Part shown: positions 49,911 to 62,290 of the stretch, piece after piece
Layout of the letters: the number at the start of each line of letters is the position of its first letter
Position numbering within the stretch: position 1 is the first letter of the stretch
Assembly: GCA_021234155.1 (NCBI GenBank)
Contig: JAJEKV010000189.1
Location: forward strand, 355,706-419,705
Length of the DNA stretch: 64,000 nucleotides
Origin: Isoetes taiwanensis
Taxonomy: Eukaryota > Streptophyta > Lycopodiopsida > Isoetales > Isoetaceae
Direction of reading: 5' to 3'
Translations under genes and position numbers: made by a program
Notes under the pieces: model-generated
What the model was told of the DNA's origin: nothing
Seen by the model: the letters and a program-made list of their open reading frames with translations, nothing else
Database searches by the model: none

Positions 49911-50270
49911 TTAGTAGGCACGCCGACAAACGAGAGGTTCGGGACGCAGGAAATAAGCTGCCGCCGATAACAATGCGGTCATATGACCAATCCTCGAAGG
50001 GTATCCCACATCTTCTACCATGTCCTCTCCACTACCATCCTCGACATCATCTAAATCAATATCGGTTAATTCTTGAAGAGCGTGCAACATCTCGAGCATT
50101 GGCTCTTCACGAAAGACTTCGTTCTCGGGTTCGGCAATAGTTTCATCCTCTTCATATTGATCGTATGCAATATCTTCATATTGGTGCGCTTTCGGCTTGA
50201 AATTCACGACGATAGGTTTCCCTTGCAGAATCTCTTAGAACTAATGGATCGATGGAGACCGCTCGAATGA
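49911..50270 (-). pseudogene. Acidic protein fragment, probably transposon-derived
   Basis: Frame 50,207-49,911 has FREEPMLEMLHALQEL then DIDLDDVEDGSGEDMVED. The strongly acidic composition resembles N-terminal regions of plant CACTA-type transposon proteins, but that is an impression only. It sits downstream of the SET fragment on the same strand. Confidence 0.3.
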
Positions 50271-50422
50271 GTTCATTAAACGAGTAACGTATTAAACATT
50301 ATTTCAAATAATGTAATAAGTATAAAAATACATACAACCATCTCAGATAGACTCACGAATGACAAAAACATATTTAAAAAAAATGCTCTTTATTCCCTTT
50401 TTTTTTTTTTAGTACAACAATA

Positions 50423-50830
50423 CTATTGTTCCATCTCAAATGGGAGAGGTCTATCATAGCGATAGTTGATGAATAACTCATCTCCAATGTTTATGCTTTT
50501 AATAGCATACACCATGATAAATCGCCTTTTACATATCTTGTAAAAAAAATCTTTCCCCTCCTTGACACTCTAAAAATTCACAATTGCATCGCCACGGCCA
50601 AAATTCAATAGAACTGTTGATAAACCCCGCAATATTGCCATGAACCCCTGGCCGACCATCAATAAACTTCAACTCCTCATCACATGCCCCCATTCTATCG
50701 ACGCAAACATTGGAATTCATTCCATAAATCCTCATACGCCAAGCATATTTAGTCAAAGTTTGCCAAGTTTTCCAATCGTACCGGGACTCACAGATATGGC
50801 ATTAATGGAATGCGGGTTCCTCGCCCACTT
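50423..50830 (-). pseudogene. SET-domain protein fragment
   Basis: Minus strand: ELKFIDGRPGVHGNIAGFIN then SS (50,756-50,620), followed after frameshifts by RRFIMVYAIKSINIGDELFI, NYRYDRPLPFEMEQ and a stop at 50,423. This matches the SET core: GN-x-A-x-FIN, the C-terminal GDELxxxY motif and the hydrophobic strand between them. SET proteins methylate lysines, mainly on histones. The canonical NHS is NSS here, cofactor-binding residues upstream are not seen, and there is no post-SET cysteine cluster. A frame at 51,124-50,831 (starts MPLNVPLRERTRRATIMRTL) may be the upstream part. Whether this was a host gene or a transposon-carried SET is open. Confidence 0.65.
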
Positions 50831-51145
50831 CTATACACGCGTGCGTAGATAAGGCCAATCCACACGGACAAATGCGGCTCCGCGATAATGATGTATCTTC
50901 TTCAACAATAAGCAAATTCTTGATCCATAGGGATAGGTAAGTCTCGGCCACAAGCCAAATGTCTTGCGGTCTCTAACAAAGGGTCGGACTAATCTTTGCA
51001 ATTCTTCAGGAATTTCACGCTCGGGTAGTGAGGCCAAGCGTTCTTGGGAAATGTGCGACACATGCAATGTTCTCATGATTGTAGCCCTTCGTGTTCTTTC
51101 ACGCAGGGGAACATTGAGCGGCACCCAACGTTGAGGAGGCTCAGA

Positions 51146-51243
51146 ATTAAAACCAAAAGCAGAGGACTCCGGTCTTCGAATCCAAAAGCCTCGGAATTAA
51201 AACCAAAAGCAACGTCCTCCGTTCTTCGAATCCAAAAGTTTCA
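51146..51243. repeat. Two tandem copies of a 50-bp unit
   Basis: Each unit begins AATTAAAACCAAAAGCA and includes CTTCGAATCCAAAAG. Confidence 0.8.
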
Positions 51244-51549
51244 GAATTCAAGGTTAGTTTTCATTTAGTTTTAAGCTGCATCTCAATGGCAGGTTTAATC
51301 CAAGAAGACAAGCAGAGGAAGCAGATGATGTTTATGAAAACCAGAATAGTTTTTTTATAAACTTCATCTGCTTCTTTTTGTTTCGAGTAAATTCTTGAGT
51401 TTCTCTTCCTGAATTAATCATGCTGTTGCATACAAGTTTCTATTATGAATAGTAGATAGCATTAGAAAAATCTCAAAGATAATATTTGAAACACGCTAAA
51501 CGTGTTCCGAATATATGCTAACCTTAGCCCAACTTATGTATACATGCCC

Positions 51550-51814
51550 GGCGTATTTAAATTAGAAGTTGAAACTAAGGATAAAATTGTTTGACGCCGG
51601 TAAACTCAGAGGCAGGGTCTGAGGAAAAACGCAGCTGGTGCATTCGAGAGAAAAAAAAGCATGCATAGATAAGTAAATAGATGCATCTATCCGCATGCTT
51701 TTTTTCCTCTCATGCAATGCACTGAAATGCGGTATAGTTTTTCTTATATACTGCTTTACATCCGAAAGCGTAAACAATTTTATCCTTAGTTTCAACTTTT
51801 AATTTAAACATGCC
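51550..51814. mobile_element. Foldback element with nested hairpins
   Basis: 43-bp terminal inverted repeats at 51,550-51,592 and 51,772-51,814 (three mismatches) contain GTTGAAACTAAGGATAAAAT. Inside, a second hairpin (arms about 51,640-51,666 and 51,696-51,722; GCATGC next to A/T runs and GAGAG/CTCTC) encloses a third short palindrome. No coding capacity and no clear target-site duplication. Probably a MITE. Confidence 0.75.
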
Positions 51815-51918
51815 TCTGGCGGTTCTTTAGTTCTAAGTTTATAAATAAATAAATATAACACGCCGGGCATGAATACCGATACTTCCGCTAACTTCCTATT
51901 GATAGATGCCAAGTTATA

Positions 51919-52480
51919 TTAATCACCCCTAAGGTGACGAAGATGCATTGAATTACATTTGGGGCAAAGAATCACACAGCCCATCTCCATAAGGCTGCAA
52001 GCTCCAACCGGTTGAACCGCATCCGAAAGCACCAAAGGGCGGGCTGAGCACCAGTCTTGCAACCCCCGCAGCACATGGATCAAGTAATGTATATGAACAG
52101 GGGAGGGGGCCATTTTAAGCCCGGGCAATCGAGGCCCCTAGAGATCACACGGAGGTCGGGTTATTAAAGCGACCACTTCCGATAATGCGGTACATGCATT
52201 GATCGAGAGTGAATCTCGCAACCGCCAAACTCGAGATTCAAAATGAGGAGCTTCGTTGGTTAGTGGCTAGCCTCTATGCCCGGATGCTCAACACTACCAA
52301 GCAAAGCGTATACGATGCAATGGCTCAACCAATGGAGTATGACCAGGAGGTGGAGCAGAGATGGAGGTGGAGCAAAGGGGAGGTGGAGCCGAGCACAGGG
52401 TTTTTTTGGGATTTTACCGGAAGAATTCACTATGCCTGGAATGGAAATGGGAGAGATCGATAGCCCGGCTACTCGATGAA
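51919..52480. other. Unrecognised coding-like stretch
   Basis: A plus-strand frame 52,209-52,463 (LATAKLEIQNEELRWLVASL) has heptad-like leucine spacing and reads like the end of a transposon protein. A minus-strand frame covers 52,128-51,919. Neither is identified. Confidence 0.25.
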
Positions 52481-52589
52481 AATAATGAAGCGTGGCTGTG
52501 AAACAAAGGATTTTTGTATGTCCGGTTTACCCAGTTATATACAATTGTAAACTTTTTCCAATTAATACAACAAATTTTGTCTACTTCTA

Positions 52590-52790
52590 TATTTCTACAA
52601 TGTAATACATGTTATATACCTTTTTTAAGCGGTTTCTTGGCCATGCAACAAATGTTCCAACACTTTCTCCAACCGTATCCCCACCGGGGTGTCTCTGCGG
52701 TAAAGCTTCATCCATAGCGCGAAGATTAATCATCGTAACTTCGGACATACTTATCCCCGAGCGGAATTCCATGATATTTTTGGATCGGAT
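52590..52790 (-). pseudogene. Possible CACTA-type transposase C-terminal (DUF8039-like) fragment
   Basis: DTVGESVGTFVAWPRNRL (minus, about 52,680-52,625) resembles the GxAVGTFVxWPxxLI motif of plant CACTA-associated proteins. The rest is too short to confirm. Confidence 0.35.
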
Positions 52791-53369
52791 CGATAGAGTC
52801 GATCTTGCATAATCCTACTTTCCTTTTCTGATTTATAGTTAACATGAAACATTCATCTTCGACACTGCAGATAATTGCTATTCAGACACCTACTATTGGA
52901 AATTAATGTTCAAGCTATAGGAATGAGATGAGTACCAGAATTCTGTAGCCATTCTTGAGAAACTGATTCGAGTTCTCGAAATCACAGGCGCTATGGAAAC
53001 TCGGGCAGTCGGAAAAAATTCGAGTTAGAAGAAAGCTTAGGTTAATTACATTTAGGCGGGATAAATGCAATCAATGCAAGAACATGGTAGATTGCTTTTT
53101 AAAAACTCAATGAAAGAAGTCGGCGGACGGGTTCTTTTTTTTTTTATTTGAAAGTGAATCTTCGTCATTATTAATTTTTATATGTCAAGAAGAATATTTC
53201 GAAACTGCATATTGTGTTTTTTTGAAATTCAAATTTCTCTTGTACAGGTAGAAAAAGCTATTTCTTGGCAGCTATTTCTCGAACAGCTCGAGCAGCTATT
53301 TCTTTGAGCAGCTTCGAAGGCCAGATCCGAGCGACCTTCCGACTCTGTTACTAGGCGACTCCGGAGATG

Positions 53370-54140
53370 TCTTCTAAAACGAGAGGTGGTCGGCCCGACG
53401 GGGCCGAGGAAGCGGTGGAAGAGGAATCTCAAAACCCGGCACTTCTCAAGTTTCAAAGGACGTTGATCAGACCCCTATTCAAGGTATTTAATTTGCCACA
53501 GAATACACACTGTGTAGAGAGTATTATGCTTGCATGAATTCGAGTTATTTCCTTGCCTTCAGTTATTATGCTTTGCATGAATTTGAGTTATTATGCTTTG
53601 CATGAATTTTAAGTATTACCATCGCCAATGCTCGATTGTCCGTTTTTGTAGAACATAATTTTGCTCTGTTTTATAGAATATAGCAGTGTTAGACAGTTAG
53701 AGATAGCAGTGTTCAATGAGGTTAAATAGTGTGAAATATGGATTCATAAAGGGTATGTAGCTTAAAATGTGGATGCAAATAATTTAGTTTCAAATTCACG
53801 CATAGCATGGTTCATAATAGGAGCTACCAACATGCCGTGAATTGTACTAATTTAGGTTTAAATGCATGCCAAGCATGATCTCTTGTTCTAAAAAGTACTC
53901 TAAAAATGTTCATCTTCTTTTTGAAGCTTGCCCAAGAGGAAGAAAACCCCTAATAATTCGGGTTCTATTCCTGGAAAGAAACCAAGGGTAGACGACCCAG
54001 ATGCAGTACCATATGATCTCACCTTAGATGATGAAGGGCCGATTCTTATAGCAACCACCACCCCGCACATACGAAAGAGGAAATGGACGAGGGTGCCGAG
54101 TGGTACGTTGACCTTGCCAACACAAGGCCCCCAAAAATGA
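53370..54140 (+). other. Two exon-like pieces, unrecognised
   Basis: 53,370-53,485 is Arg/Gly-rich in one frame and ends at a GT donor-like site. 53,928-54,140 encodes PGKKPRVDDPDAVPYDLTLD and HIRKRKWTRVPSG with a stop. This could be the start of a transposon gene; no family is recognised. Three tandem copies of about 28 bp (TTATGCTTTGCATGAATT) lie between them at 53,540-53,612. Confidence 0.3.
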
Positions 54141-54199
54141 ACTTGCATTAAAAATCATCATAAGAACCAGTATGTATGTGATTTTTTTCTACAACAATT

Positions 54200-54560
54200 C
54201 AGAATGTCAACAAAAACCATGTGTCCTTTATGGTTTTGCAAAACCATTAGCAATTCGTATCATATATTTTGTACATACTATAAAATTTACACTAGTTTTA
54301 AAAAATCATCATTAGTTTATAAGATGGTTTTAAAGCCTACATTAAATTTGCAAAATCATTGCTAGTTCATATCATGTTTAGTTACCTGAATTTTATATCG
54401 TGCAATGGTTTTTTGAAACAATTACTAGTTTGAAGCAATGTGTCTTAATGACATGTTGGTTTTACAAACCATTGCTAGTTCATCCATATTTAACTATATG
54501 CATTTTAAATTTTACAGTGGTTTTCTGAAATCATCATAACTTTATGAGATGGTTTTACAC
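54200..54560. repeat. Degenerate tandem repeats
   Basis: Imperfect units of roughly 75-90 bp built on GGTTTTACAAACCATTGCTA and TAGTTCAT. Non-coding. Confidence 0.55.
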
Positions 54561-55957
54561 ATGTATTTTCAATATTACAAATTTGGATGCCTTCATATGC
54601 TAGTTGTCATTATCATATATTGTTTTTCAGTATCACTTCTTTTGTTTATCATATGTTGGTTTGTTTAGGAATATTACTTCTTTTGGAGTTAGAAAGAGAA
54701 ATCATTGAGATTGTCAAATAATCAATTGTTTGAATGTTGTGTTGAAAGAAGCCAATGGGCCTTCTTGGTGTTTAATCATAGAGCAATATGCCGCTTGCAA
54801 ATCCGGAAAATGCCGCGAGGCAGCCTCACTGAGAAGTTTTGATGTTGCTTGTAGCTTTCTGAGAACAGGGATGCACAGATGGTTTCTATTTGTGTATTTG
54901 CTTTTGCATATTATATACATGTAAATAATGTACCAGATTGATCAAGCAGACTAGGCTTTGGCATTTCATTTGGAATGTAGCAAGCGCTTTGAGCCTATTC
55001 CACTGAAAAGCTTTGGGTTTTTTTTCAGATGCATCGCTATGCAAAGTCCATTTGCAGTGGTCCAAGGGCCATGTATTATTCTATTCTATTCTATTTTCTT
55101 TTTTTTTAATAGATAGCTTTATAAGTATTACTTGTTGTATGGGGAGCATTTTAGAAGTTTTTGGATCTTGAGGTGTATATTTTTTGACCGTCGTATATTC
55201 TTGAGAATATTCTGGGATCCAATGATCAAAAAAAGGGGGGGTGTAGATAATGCCCTGGCCCGAGGGGTTACTGGAAAAAAAAATCGAGGGCCATGCAAAA
55301 TGGCAAGAGGTGCGCGCAGCGTTATCGGCCTTAACGCCCTGGTTCGAGGGTTGCCACATTTTCTACAACAATGTTGGTTTCTGTTGTAGTTGCATATCTA
55401 TCTTGGGAGCTCAATTTCTTCAGCTGGCGAAATGCCTTGCACTAGAGAATACAATTGAATCGTTGTAAACACTTAAAGTATTTAAGATGCTGCCGTACCT
55501 TTGCTGTTTTTCTTGGCGTGTCCAACATAATCATTTTGGATAAAACTTGATCCTGCTATTATTTGTGTTTTGATGTACAAAACACTGAAAAGCATATCTA
55601 ACATCAATGGATGGAACAGCCAACCCGAGTTGTCCTAAAATCCCCTGTTTTGTATGAGTTGATCAGCAAAAAAAGGACTGAAAATCGCTTAAATCATTAA
55701 AGCATCTGTTGTTGCTGCAAGTAAGCTCGGCATGGATGGATGCCCTTTAAAGAATGGATGAATTGCACTTCGGATAAGAATTTATGAAACACAAACCGTT
55801 GCAGAAAGCCAGGGCAATTATTTTTTCCACCGTAGGGTTGTTCTGCTGCCATTGCCAGATCGTCCAACTAGACCATCAAATTTTTAGATCAAATCTCACC
55901 CTATTAGGGCATGATCCATGACACACCCTGGTAACAGCTATCCATTCGACGGTCAAA
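54561..55957. other. Spacer without a supported gene
   Basis: Several short frames (54,730-54,924; 55,132-55,468) show no recognisable motif. A TTCTA microsatellite and T-run lie at 55,078-55,110. Confidence 0.35.
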
Positions 55958-55966
55958 TTAAATCTT

Positions 55967-56422
55967 GGGAAAAACTCTGAAATACCCTTATGTTTTGCTA
56001 AAATTGACAAAACACCCCTAGTTTTTAGGGTATTTTTATGGAAATGACCGTAACTTTTTTGAGTTACTCCAAATGAGAATGTGTCTTTCATATATATTGT
56101 AAAAGAGGATGAGATCTTTCCATAAAAGTTAAGATCGCCTGAATCGGATTCCAAAATCTCAAGTTATGGTCTCGTAAATCCCTCTGAAATTTCTACAATT
56201 TTCTTGTGTATTAAAAATACCATAACTTGTGATTTAAGACTCCGATTTATATGATATTACCTTTGATGGAAAAATCTCATCCTCCTTTACAAGATCTCTA
56301 AAAGACTCATTCCCATTTGGATCATCACAAAAAAGTTATGATCATTTCTATAAAACTACCCCCAAAAATAGGGGCATTTTGTCAATTTTAGCAAAACTTA
56401 AGGGTATTTCACAGTTTTTCCC
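55967..56422. mobile_element. Mutator-like MITE with 9-bp target-site duplication
   Basis: 456 bp bounded by TTAAATCTT at 55,958-55,966 and 56,423-56,431. The ends GGGAAAAACTSTGAAATACC are inverted, and similarity between the two halves continues for roughly 200 bp per side, so nearly the whole element folds back. A 9-bp duplication plus long TIRs is typical of Mutator-like non-autonomous elements. No coding capacity. Short frames across its right end are accidental. Confidence 0.88.
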
Positions 56423-56431
56423 TTAAATCTT

Positions 56432-58500
56432 ATGGTGTAAACACAAGAACCAGGGCGCTTATTGGACTCCCATCTTTTTAGCAAAAATACGTTAGAAATT
56501 TGCCGGAAATTTGCGGAAATTGAAACAATGAAGCAATGGCGGCCCGATCGGGCTATGGCGATCATCTGCTCCTGCATTTGTTTCCCTTTGGGCTTTCGCA
56601 TGCCAGCCTGAAGCTTTGCTATGCCGTGGATTAAAAGATAGATCCGTGGATCCCAGGCGATCGCCATGGCTACTGGTCTAAATCCGACCTCCAGCCCGGT
56701 AAAGCGTTTTGCTTCTAGAGAATTTTTTTGCATTATTCAAATCCATTGACCTCTCTTCTTGGTTCCTGAGAAAGCCATTCTAGTGATCTTTGAGCTTGAA
56801 CTTTCTTAGAGGATGAGAGGCAGGCTATTGGGATGTCGGCTTCGGCCCGGTATATGTCGTTGAGTTTCTTCCACATTTTTTACTTCTTTGTTCATACTAA
56901 GGTTCAACATCTACCATTCGATCGGGCAATGTAAAAAAATGTAGACAAAGGTTGTGAGATTCTCTGCCGCCGAAATAGGGCAAGCTTTAATGAGGAAAAC
57001 ACAGTAGCACTTGTCCCTCGGCACAAAATGATACAAAAGGCGAAGAGGATATTGTGTTTTTTTTTTTTTCATAGACCGAAAAAAGAAGTGGGCTTATTGT
57101 TTGCCGGTTGTTAATCTTGGATTTGGACCTTAATCGCCCCTTCCTTTGTGAGTTTTTTGTTTACAACATCAACACGGTTTTCCTCTGCTATAGCATATGA
57201 AGGCGATAAGGTCCTCGGCTTCTCGGCTTAAACTTTACGGTTTGCACTATATGTAGGGGAAGGTAGTAAGCTTGGGAGGCGGATAAGGTCCTCTGGTTCT
57301 ATTTGTTTAAGTGTCTGCGTTTGCTTCGAGGCTAACATTTTCATTTATGAGTTCTCCTTTCTGCCCAAGTAGAGTAATTGCTTCAGCGGATCTTCAACCC
57401 ATAGATCTTCTAGAATGCCGATTGCAGAGCTCTTTGGAGTTGCACAGCTTTTTCCAGCATATGTTCTATTTGGCCAGACACTAAATCCACAGAGACCCAA
57501 ATCCTGTGGGCTTTTCTACAACGGCTTTTTGCCTTTTTTTTGCATGCTATGTTGTATGCTGGAGCTACTGCATGTCCAACCAGCTATCAGATCATGAGCA
57601 TGTAAAGGTGTAAACATGTAAAAAGATTTTATGGGTTCAAACTCCATAGTTCTCACAATTGGGCAATTCATTTCTACACTCTAGAGTGGCTTTTCTAAAG
57701 ATTCCAGTATCTGGTTTGCTTTCTTTCCTTACTGCAGAGTGTAACCATTGAGTCTTTAGTTTTTAGGCATCACACGAAAGTGCCAGCGACACCAAGGCAG
57801 TTTTTATTGATACCAATTGGGAAGACCATTTTATAGTAGAAACCACATCGTTCCAAAATCGTATTGACTAACGTATTAATCTATTGATTAATCATGAAAA
57901 AAATATCATATTAACAAATTTAAAGCATGTCAATTTTAATTTTTCAGGATGTATCTTGTCCATTAGTTTCTACAAAATGCTTGAATGACTTACCGATTTA
58001 TATTGAGGAAGATAGAAGGAAGATAGAAGCCATCAAATACCATTCTATTAAACTTGAAATACTAAGCAATGGTTCGTATCAGACATTTTAAGTTGCTAGA
58101 AAAACTAAATGAAATAATTATATTTAAATACCATGGAGAAAAACAGGGTAAAAAAAGTCATATTAGTATATTTCAACCAAGATCTTTTACCACATTGTGT
58201 ATTGGTGATTAATCATTGTAATTATCATATTGTTTGCTTAAAATTACCATGTTAATATACTGAAGAAGATAGATGTGATCAAATACTACTCTACTAAACT
58301 TGACATACAAAATAGTAGTACATATTATATAGTTTAAGTTGTTACAGGGACCAACCAAAATTGTCATGATTCAATACCAGCTTATCACCATAGAAAAATA
58401 TATTGATGAACCATATTAGACAATCAGATATGGTTTGTAAACTTTTGAACCCACTAACATGTACTGATTTATGGATTTAGTTTTCACCAACAAACCATAA
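56432..58500. other. Spacer without a supported gene
   Basis: Contains short palindromes with GGCGATCGCC-type cores (about 56,520-56,690) and AT-rich stretches. Frames such as 56,666-56,746 and 57,415-57,597 show no known motif. Confidence 0.35.
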
Positions 58501-58535
58501 GAAAAAAACCATACTGGTTCAATTTTGGGGGCCTT

Positions 58536-60665
58536 GTGCAAGACAAATGGCAAGCTCTCGACTTAACTCTCTTCCCGAGGAAAAAGGAAGCAGACAAGAT
58601 GACCAAACAAGGGATCCTAATCTCTTGTGAGGAAGAGGACAACACCAAGCGCAAATTGCTCTTGGAGATTACACATAAGCGGAAGAAAGATCTTTCGGAC
58701 TTACTCCTTGTAGAACTCTTGCATACAAGGATACGTTCATGAAGACAGATGTGAACGTTGAGACATGTTTTAAGTATGGCTGGCCCACCAATGTAGCAGT
58801 TACGCCAATATCTATTTGCCAAGGGGTTACAGCTGTGCGTAGAGGCATGTTCAATAAACCGACACCAAGTCACTATTTGTAGCAAGCAAGGGAATTAGCT
58901 GACTTGAAAGCTTCTAGGAGGGTCCTAAATCTAGTGAAGGATGTTCTTCCTGCGGTTATCGAAGGCATGGAGGCTTCGTTTTTGAGAATGAAGCGGATGA
59001 GGTGGCGCGACTAGAGGCATGAACGAGTTTGAATAAGAATGCGACCATTATCCATTGGGTCTTAAGGAAACTTTTGCGATCCATGTGAAGTCCCTCATCC
59101 GTCCACCAAGCTCCATTTATGTTAGCAGAAGATATGATCCAGCACATGCCATGGAGATTGTTCAGAGCATGATTAGTAATCCAGGTCAAATGCCTATGCC
59201 AGCGGATGTGTTACCTTGGGATATGATCTCGAACAAGCCCGCTTTGTGTGGGCCGAACCGAGGAGTTAATGTTAAATGATAACATTAAATTATCATCATC
59301 GACCGGGCAAAGATACTCGTTGAGGCACAAAAGCCCTCATCGGGCGTGAAACAAACATGCCAAAGCGTGTTCTACAATCACTATGCATATAGGAGGTGTC
59401 GTCTCTTGGATGCCAATACTTCACTGCAGATTTGGCTGAGATTAGTGCAACTTTGAATGAAATGGGGAAGACATTTCTATACAAAAGGTAACTAACTGCA
59501 TTAGGATGTTAGCACTTTAATATTCACGCCAGGCGTGCTTTCAATTCAATTAAATTCACGCGTGGCGTGGTATCATTCCTAACTAATTCACGCCCGGTGC
59601 TTTCAAATCAAAACAATTCACGCCCGGGCGTGCTTGGAATGGTGTTTTTGATTTGAAAGCTAGCCGGGCGTGGAATTGGTTTGAGTTGAAAGCACGCCTG
59701 GCATGAGTGGAATGAATTCTGGGACGCTTATGCACAAGGGAAGCTGGCAGATACTATGGGTAGGGTGCCTCCTATTGATGTAAGCATCTTTGACTTGAAT
59801 GTGACAGAGATGAGAAAGACTCAGGGGACGCTGAGACCATTTGGGTTTTAGACCAATGCTTAAAGAAGGAAGTCTTATACAAGAAGAGTGCTTTCACTAA
59901 GGATAGGATGTCGTTTAGTTGAGTGTTTTGCAGCCATGTGAAGGATGTATGTACAATGAAGTCAATTTGTAGGAGCCGAGTTAGAAAGGCTATCGGGGGA
60001 TGTGGCATTATTGGATTGCTGGACAAATACAAGGTCAGTAATAATGACATTAAGAAGTTTGTATTCTAGTCAAAGGACTTCCTAAAGAATTGGAAGGCTA
60101 AAAATGCAAAACATAAGGAGACTCTACCCCCTAAGGTACTCGCCGAGTTGAGAAGAAAAGTGGCCCTTGTGAAGAAGATTCTTTGGAGAAGAAGACACAT
60201 CCAATATTAGGTCTCCATTGGGCACAAAGGTCTCTTGCGGAATCAATTTCTTGCCTTAAAAATATATCACTCTTTGTGTTGGACAACAGGGGTGGGAGAG
60301 GAGATATGGGCATGAACCAGAAGGACTACAGCAGCTTCTTTACCAGCTGTATAGGATTGACAACTGAGAGGTCCTTCACTATTGTCATCGTTTGTCCTTC
60401 AGGTGAGTCACATCTGCATGCACTATCCGCTGCTCATGATCTGGAGTGCCTCAAAGTTATTAGGGAGGGATGCCTAATATATGATGTTAAGGATAATGAG
60501 CTGCGAACAGAACGGAAGATGGCACATGTGATCTTTATTATGATAGCCATGCTGTCAGACGAGGAATATGATATTGCTAAGGCCAAGGGTGACAATAGCA
60601 GTGCATGGGAATGTTTTCTTCTAGATGATCCAGACTTAAGAACTATATTCTATCATACGGATTAG
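58536..60665 (+). pseudogene. Gene B: second ParB/methyltransferase-like mobile-element protein
   Basis: Parts in order: MQDKWQALDLTLFPRKKEAD and a basic stretch (58,536-58,742); HYPLGLKETFAIHVKSL, PPSSIYVSRRYDPAHAM and MPADVLPWDM (59,047-59,225), aligning with gene A's YYPMGV..PADVVPFDP; a probable intron from GT at 59,490 to about 59,690; HAWHEWNEFWDAYAQGKLAD (59,694-59,755), aligning with gene A's PWEKFMEVVNKWGRKL; then SLFVLDNRGGRGDMGMNQKD (60,268-60,327) at the motif IV position, a TIVIVCPSGESHLHAL strand and a stop at 60,665. As in gene A, no PP(Y/W) follows the Asp. No motif I was found. Several frameshifts and a TAG at about 60,069 also seen in the second copy show decay before duplication. 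Confidence 0.5.
59523..59705. repeat. Array of CACGCCCGGGCGTG-type palindromes in gene B intron
   Basis: Five to six variants (about 59,523, 59,557, 59,590, 59,620, 59,660, 59,692) separated by TTGAAAGC/TTCAATTC-like strings, all inside the probable intron. The core at 59,620-59,633 is a perfect palindrome. The downstream duplicate of gene B starts in the last unit of this array. Confidence 0.7.
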
Positions 60666-61390
60666 GATCAGTCAGAACAGGATGAGTCAGAAGAGGATGA
60701 GGATCGGGACCCCCTCCTAAGTGGTGAAATCAAATACGAGCTACAAACTAAGGAGAAGGGCCCCTTAAATAAAAATGGATTTCCCCCAGGGTTTTAACTG
60801 CAATTTCTTACAACCAGAATCATAATAACGAACAAAGGATGTGGAAAACGACCTTAAATCGCTTGCAAAATTATCATAACTTAGTTGCAGAATTGAACAA
60901 AAACATTCACCTATTTCCATAAAAACCTGTGTTGTGGCCTAAAACACTTCGATTCAAGAAAAACAGCAGCCTGCAACCGTTGCGTTAACTTCATTACTAC
61001 ATAAATCATTTTGACAAAGACGTTGAGGGAATTGAAGCTTCAAAATAGAGCCCCTGCCTTCAAGAACACAGGCTAAAGATGCGACATTCTCAAAATGATT
61101 GGAAAGCTGACCAAAACTTGTTGGAAACAAACGCTTCCAAAAAGCCGTTAATATGCTTTAAATCTTTCTGTATCAAACCAGAGGAAACAGGGAAGGCCGA
61201 AAACAGAGCAGACATGAAAATAAATTTGGGTTTCCTAAGAAACAAATTTAGCTTCGGTTCTGACTGGATAGAAAGCTTACGATATTAAGACCGAAGAAAT
61301 AGGGTTTGGAAATCTGGTGAAATCGGTGTTGATGGTGCGTGATGCGGCTGATGATCTTAAACACATGAAAGCATGATAAACCGATCTTTG
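60666..61390. repeat. 3' flank of gene B, first copy
   Basis: Opens with a run of acidic codons after the stop (SEQDESEEDEDRD in frame), then non-coding. The whole stretch recurs at 63,250-64,000, so it belongs to the duplicated unit. Confidence 0.7.
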
Positions 61391-62290
61391 GAACAAAGTC
61401 TGGCGATTAAGCCGATTTTTGGGACAAAGGGGGAAGACTCGAAACAAAGAAAATATGCCTTTCCTATGCGCTCATAGCACATCACGAAAGATTTGCCCAT
61501 GCGCGCATGGGCACTACCTACCAGGTACTTTTCCTACCTACCCATTCTTTTCCACAACCTACTGGTTTTTCTTTCGACCCTACTAGGTTCTTTTCCTATC
61601 CGCCCAATTTTTTCGACAACCTACTAGTTTTAGTTCCGACCCTGTACATGTGCATATATGGACCTCTCTTAAACCTGCGATATTTTATGAGCGAAATGTT
61701 ATCTTTTTATTTATCTTTTTACCTCTTCTGCATTAATAAGAAAGTTGCCATGCCATGCGCGCATAGCTTGACAATTTTTTTTTCTAAATGGCTATGTGCA
61801 CATAGCATGCTCAGTAACATTTTTAGCGATGGGTATACATGCACAATGTCTTGGTGTCTCTTGTTTGTCGCACATTTTAGCCTTTAGTTTTGGTCAAGGT
61901 TCTAGTGATTCTTCAATTTCTCCATTTTCTAGGTGCATCCCAAATTCACCTAAATGTGATTCTAATTTTACACCTAGTTTGGAGGTGTAAAATTAAGAAA
62001 ACGAAAAATTTCCAGTAACTTTGGACCCTAAAATGGGTCACGCAATTGTAAATTGAGAGCCATTTTTTGTAATTGACCCCCTAGAAGTGGCAAAATTAAG
62101 GTTTTTTTAGGAAATCTTTGAAAGATTCTTTTTTGTGGTGCAAATGCAGGTCATTAGTGCGTTTGCTAGGTCACCTTGTTTTATATATACGCTATATGTC
62201 ATTTGGATTATTCCATAATGTTGTTCCATTGATTTGTTGACTATTAGAGCTTCTGAATTTTATGGAGATCATCTTTTATGACATTTGAAT
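61391..62290. other. Unit-specific spacer between the two gene B copies
   Basis: Contains two imperfect 62-bp tandem units (ACAACCTACT...CGACCCT at about 61,553 and 61,615) and palindromic ATGCGCGCAT strings (about 61,500, 61,757). No gene. Confidence 0.5.

Noticed and set aside
56398-56733. 111-codon minus-strand frame
   Set aside because: Its 3' end lies in the MITE terminal repeat and it has no recognisable motif.
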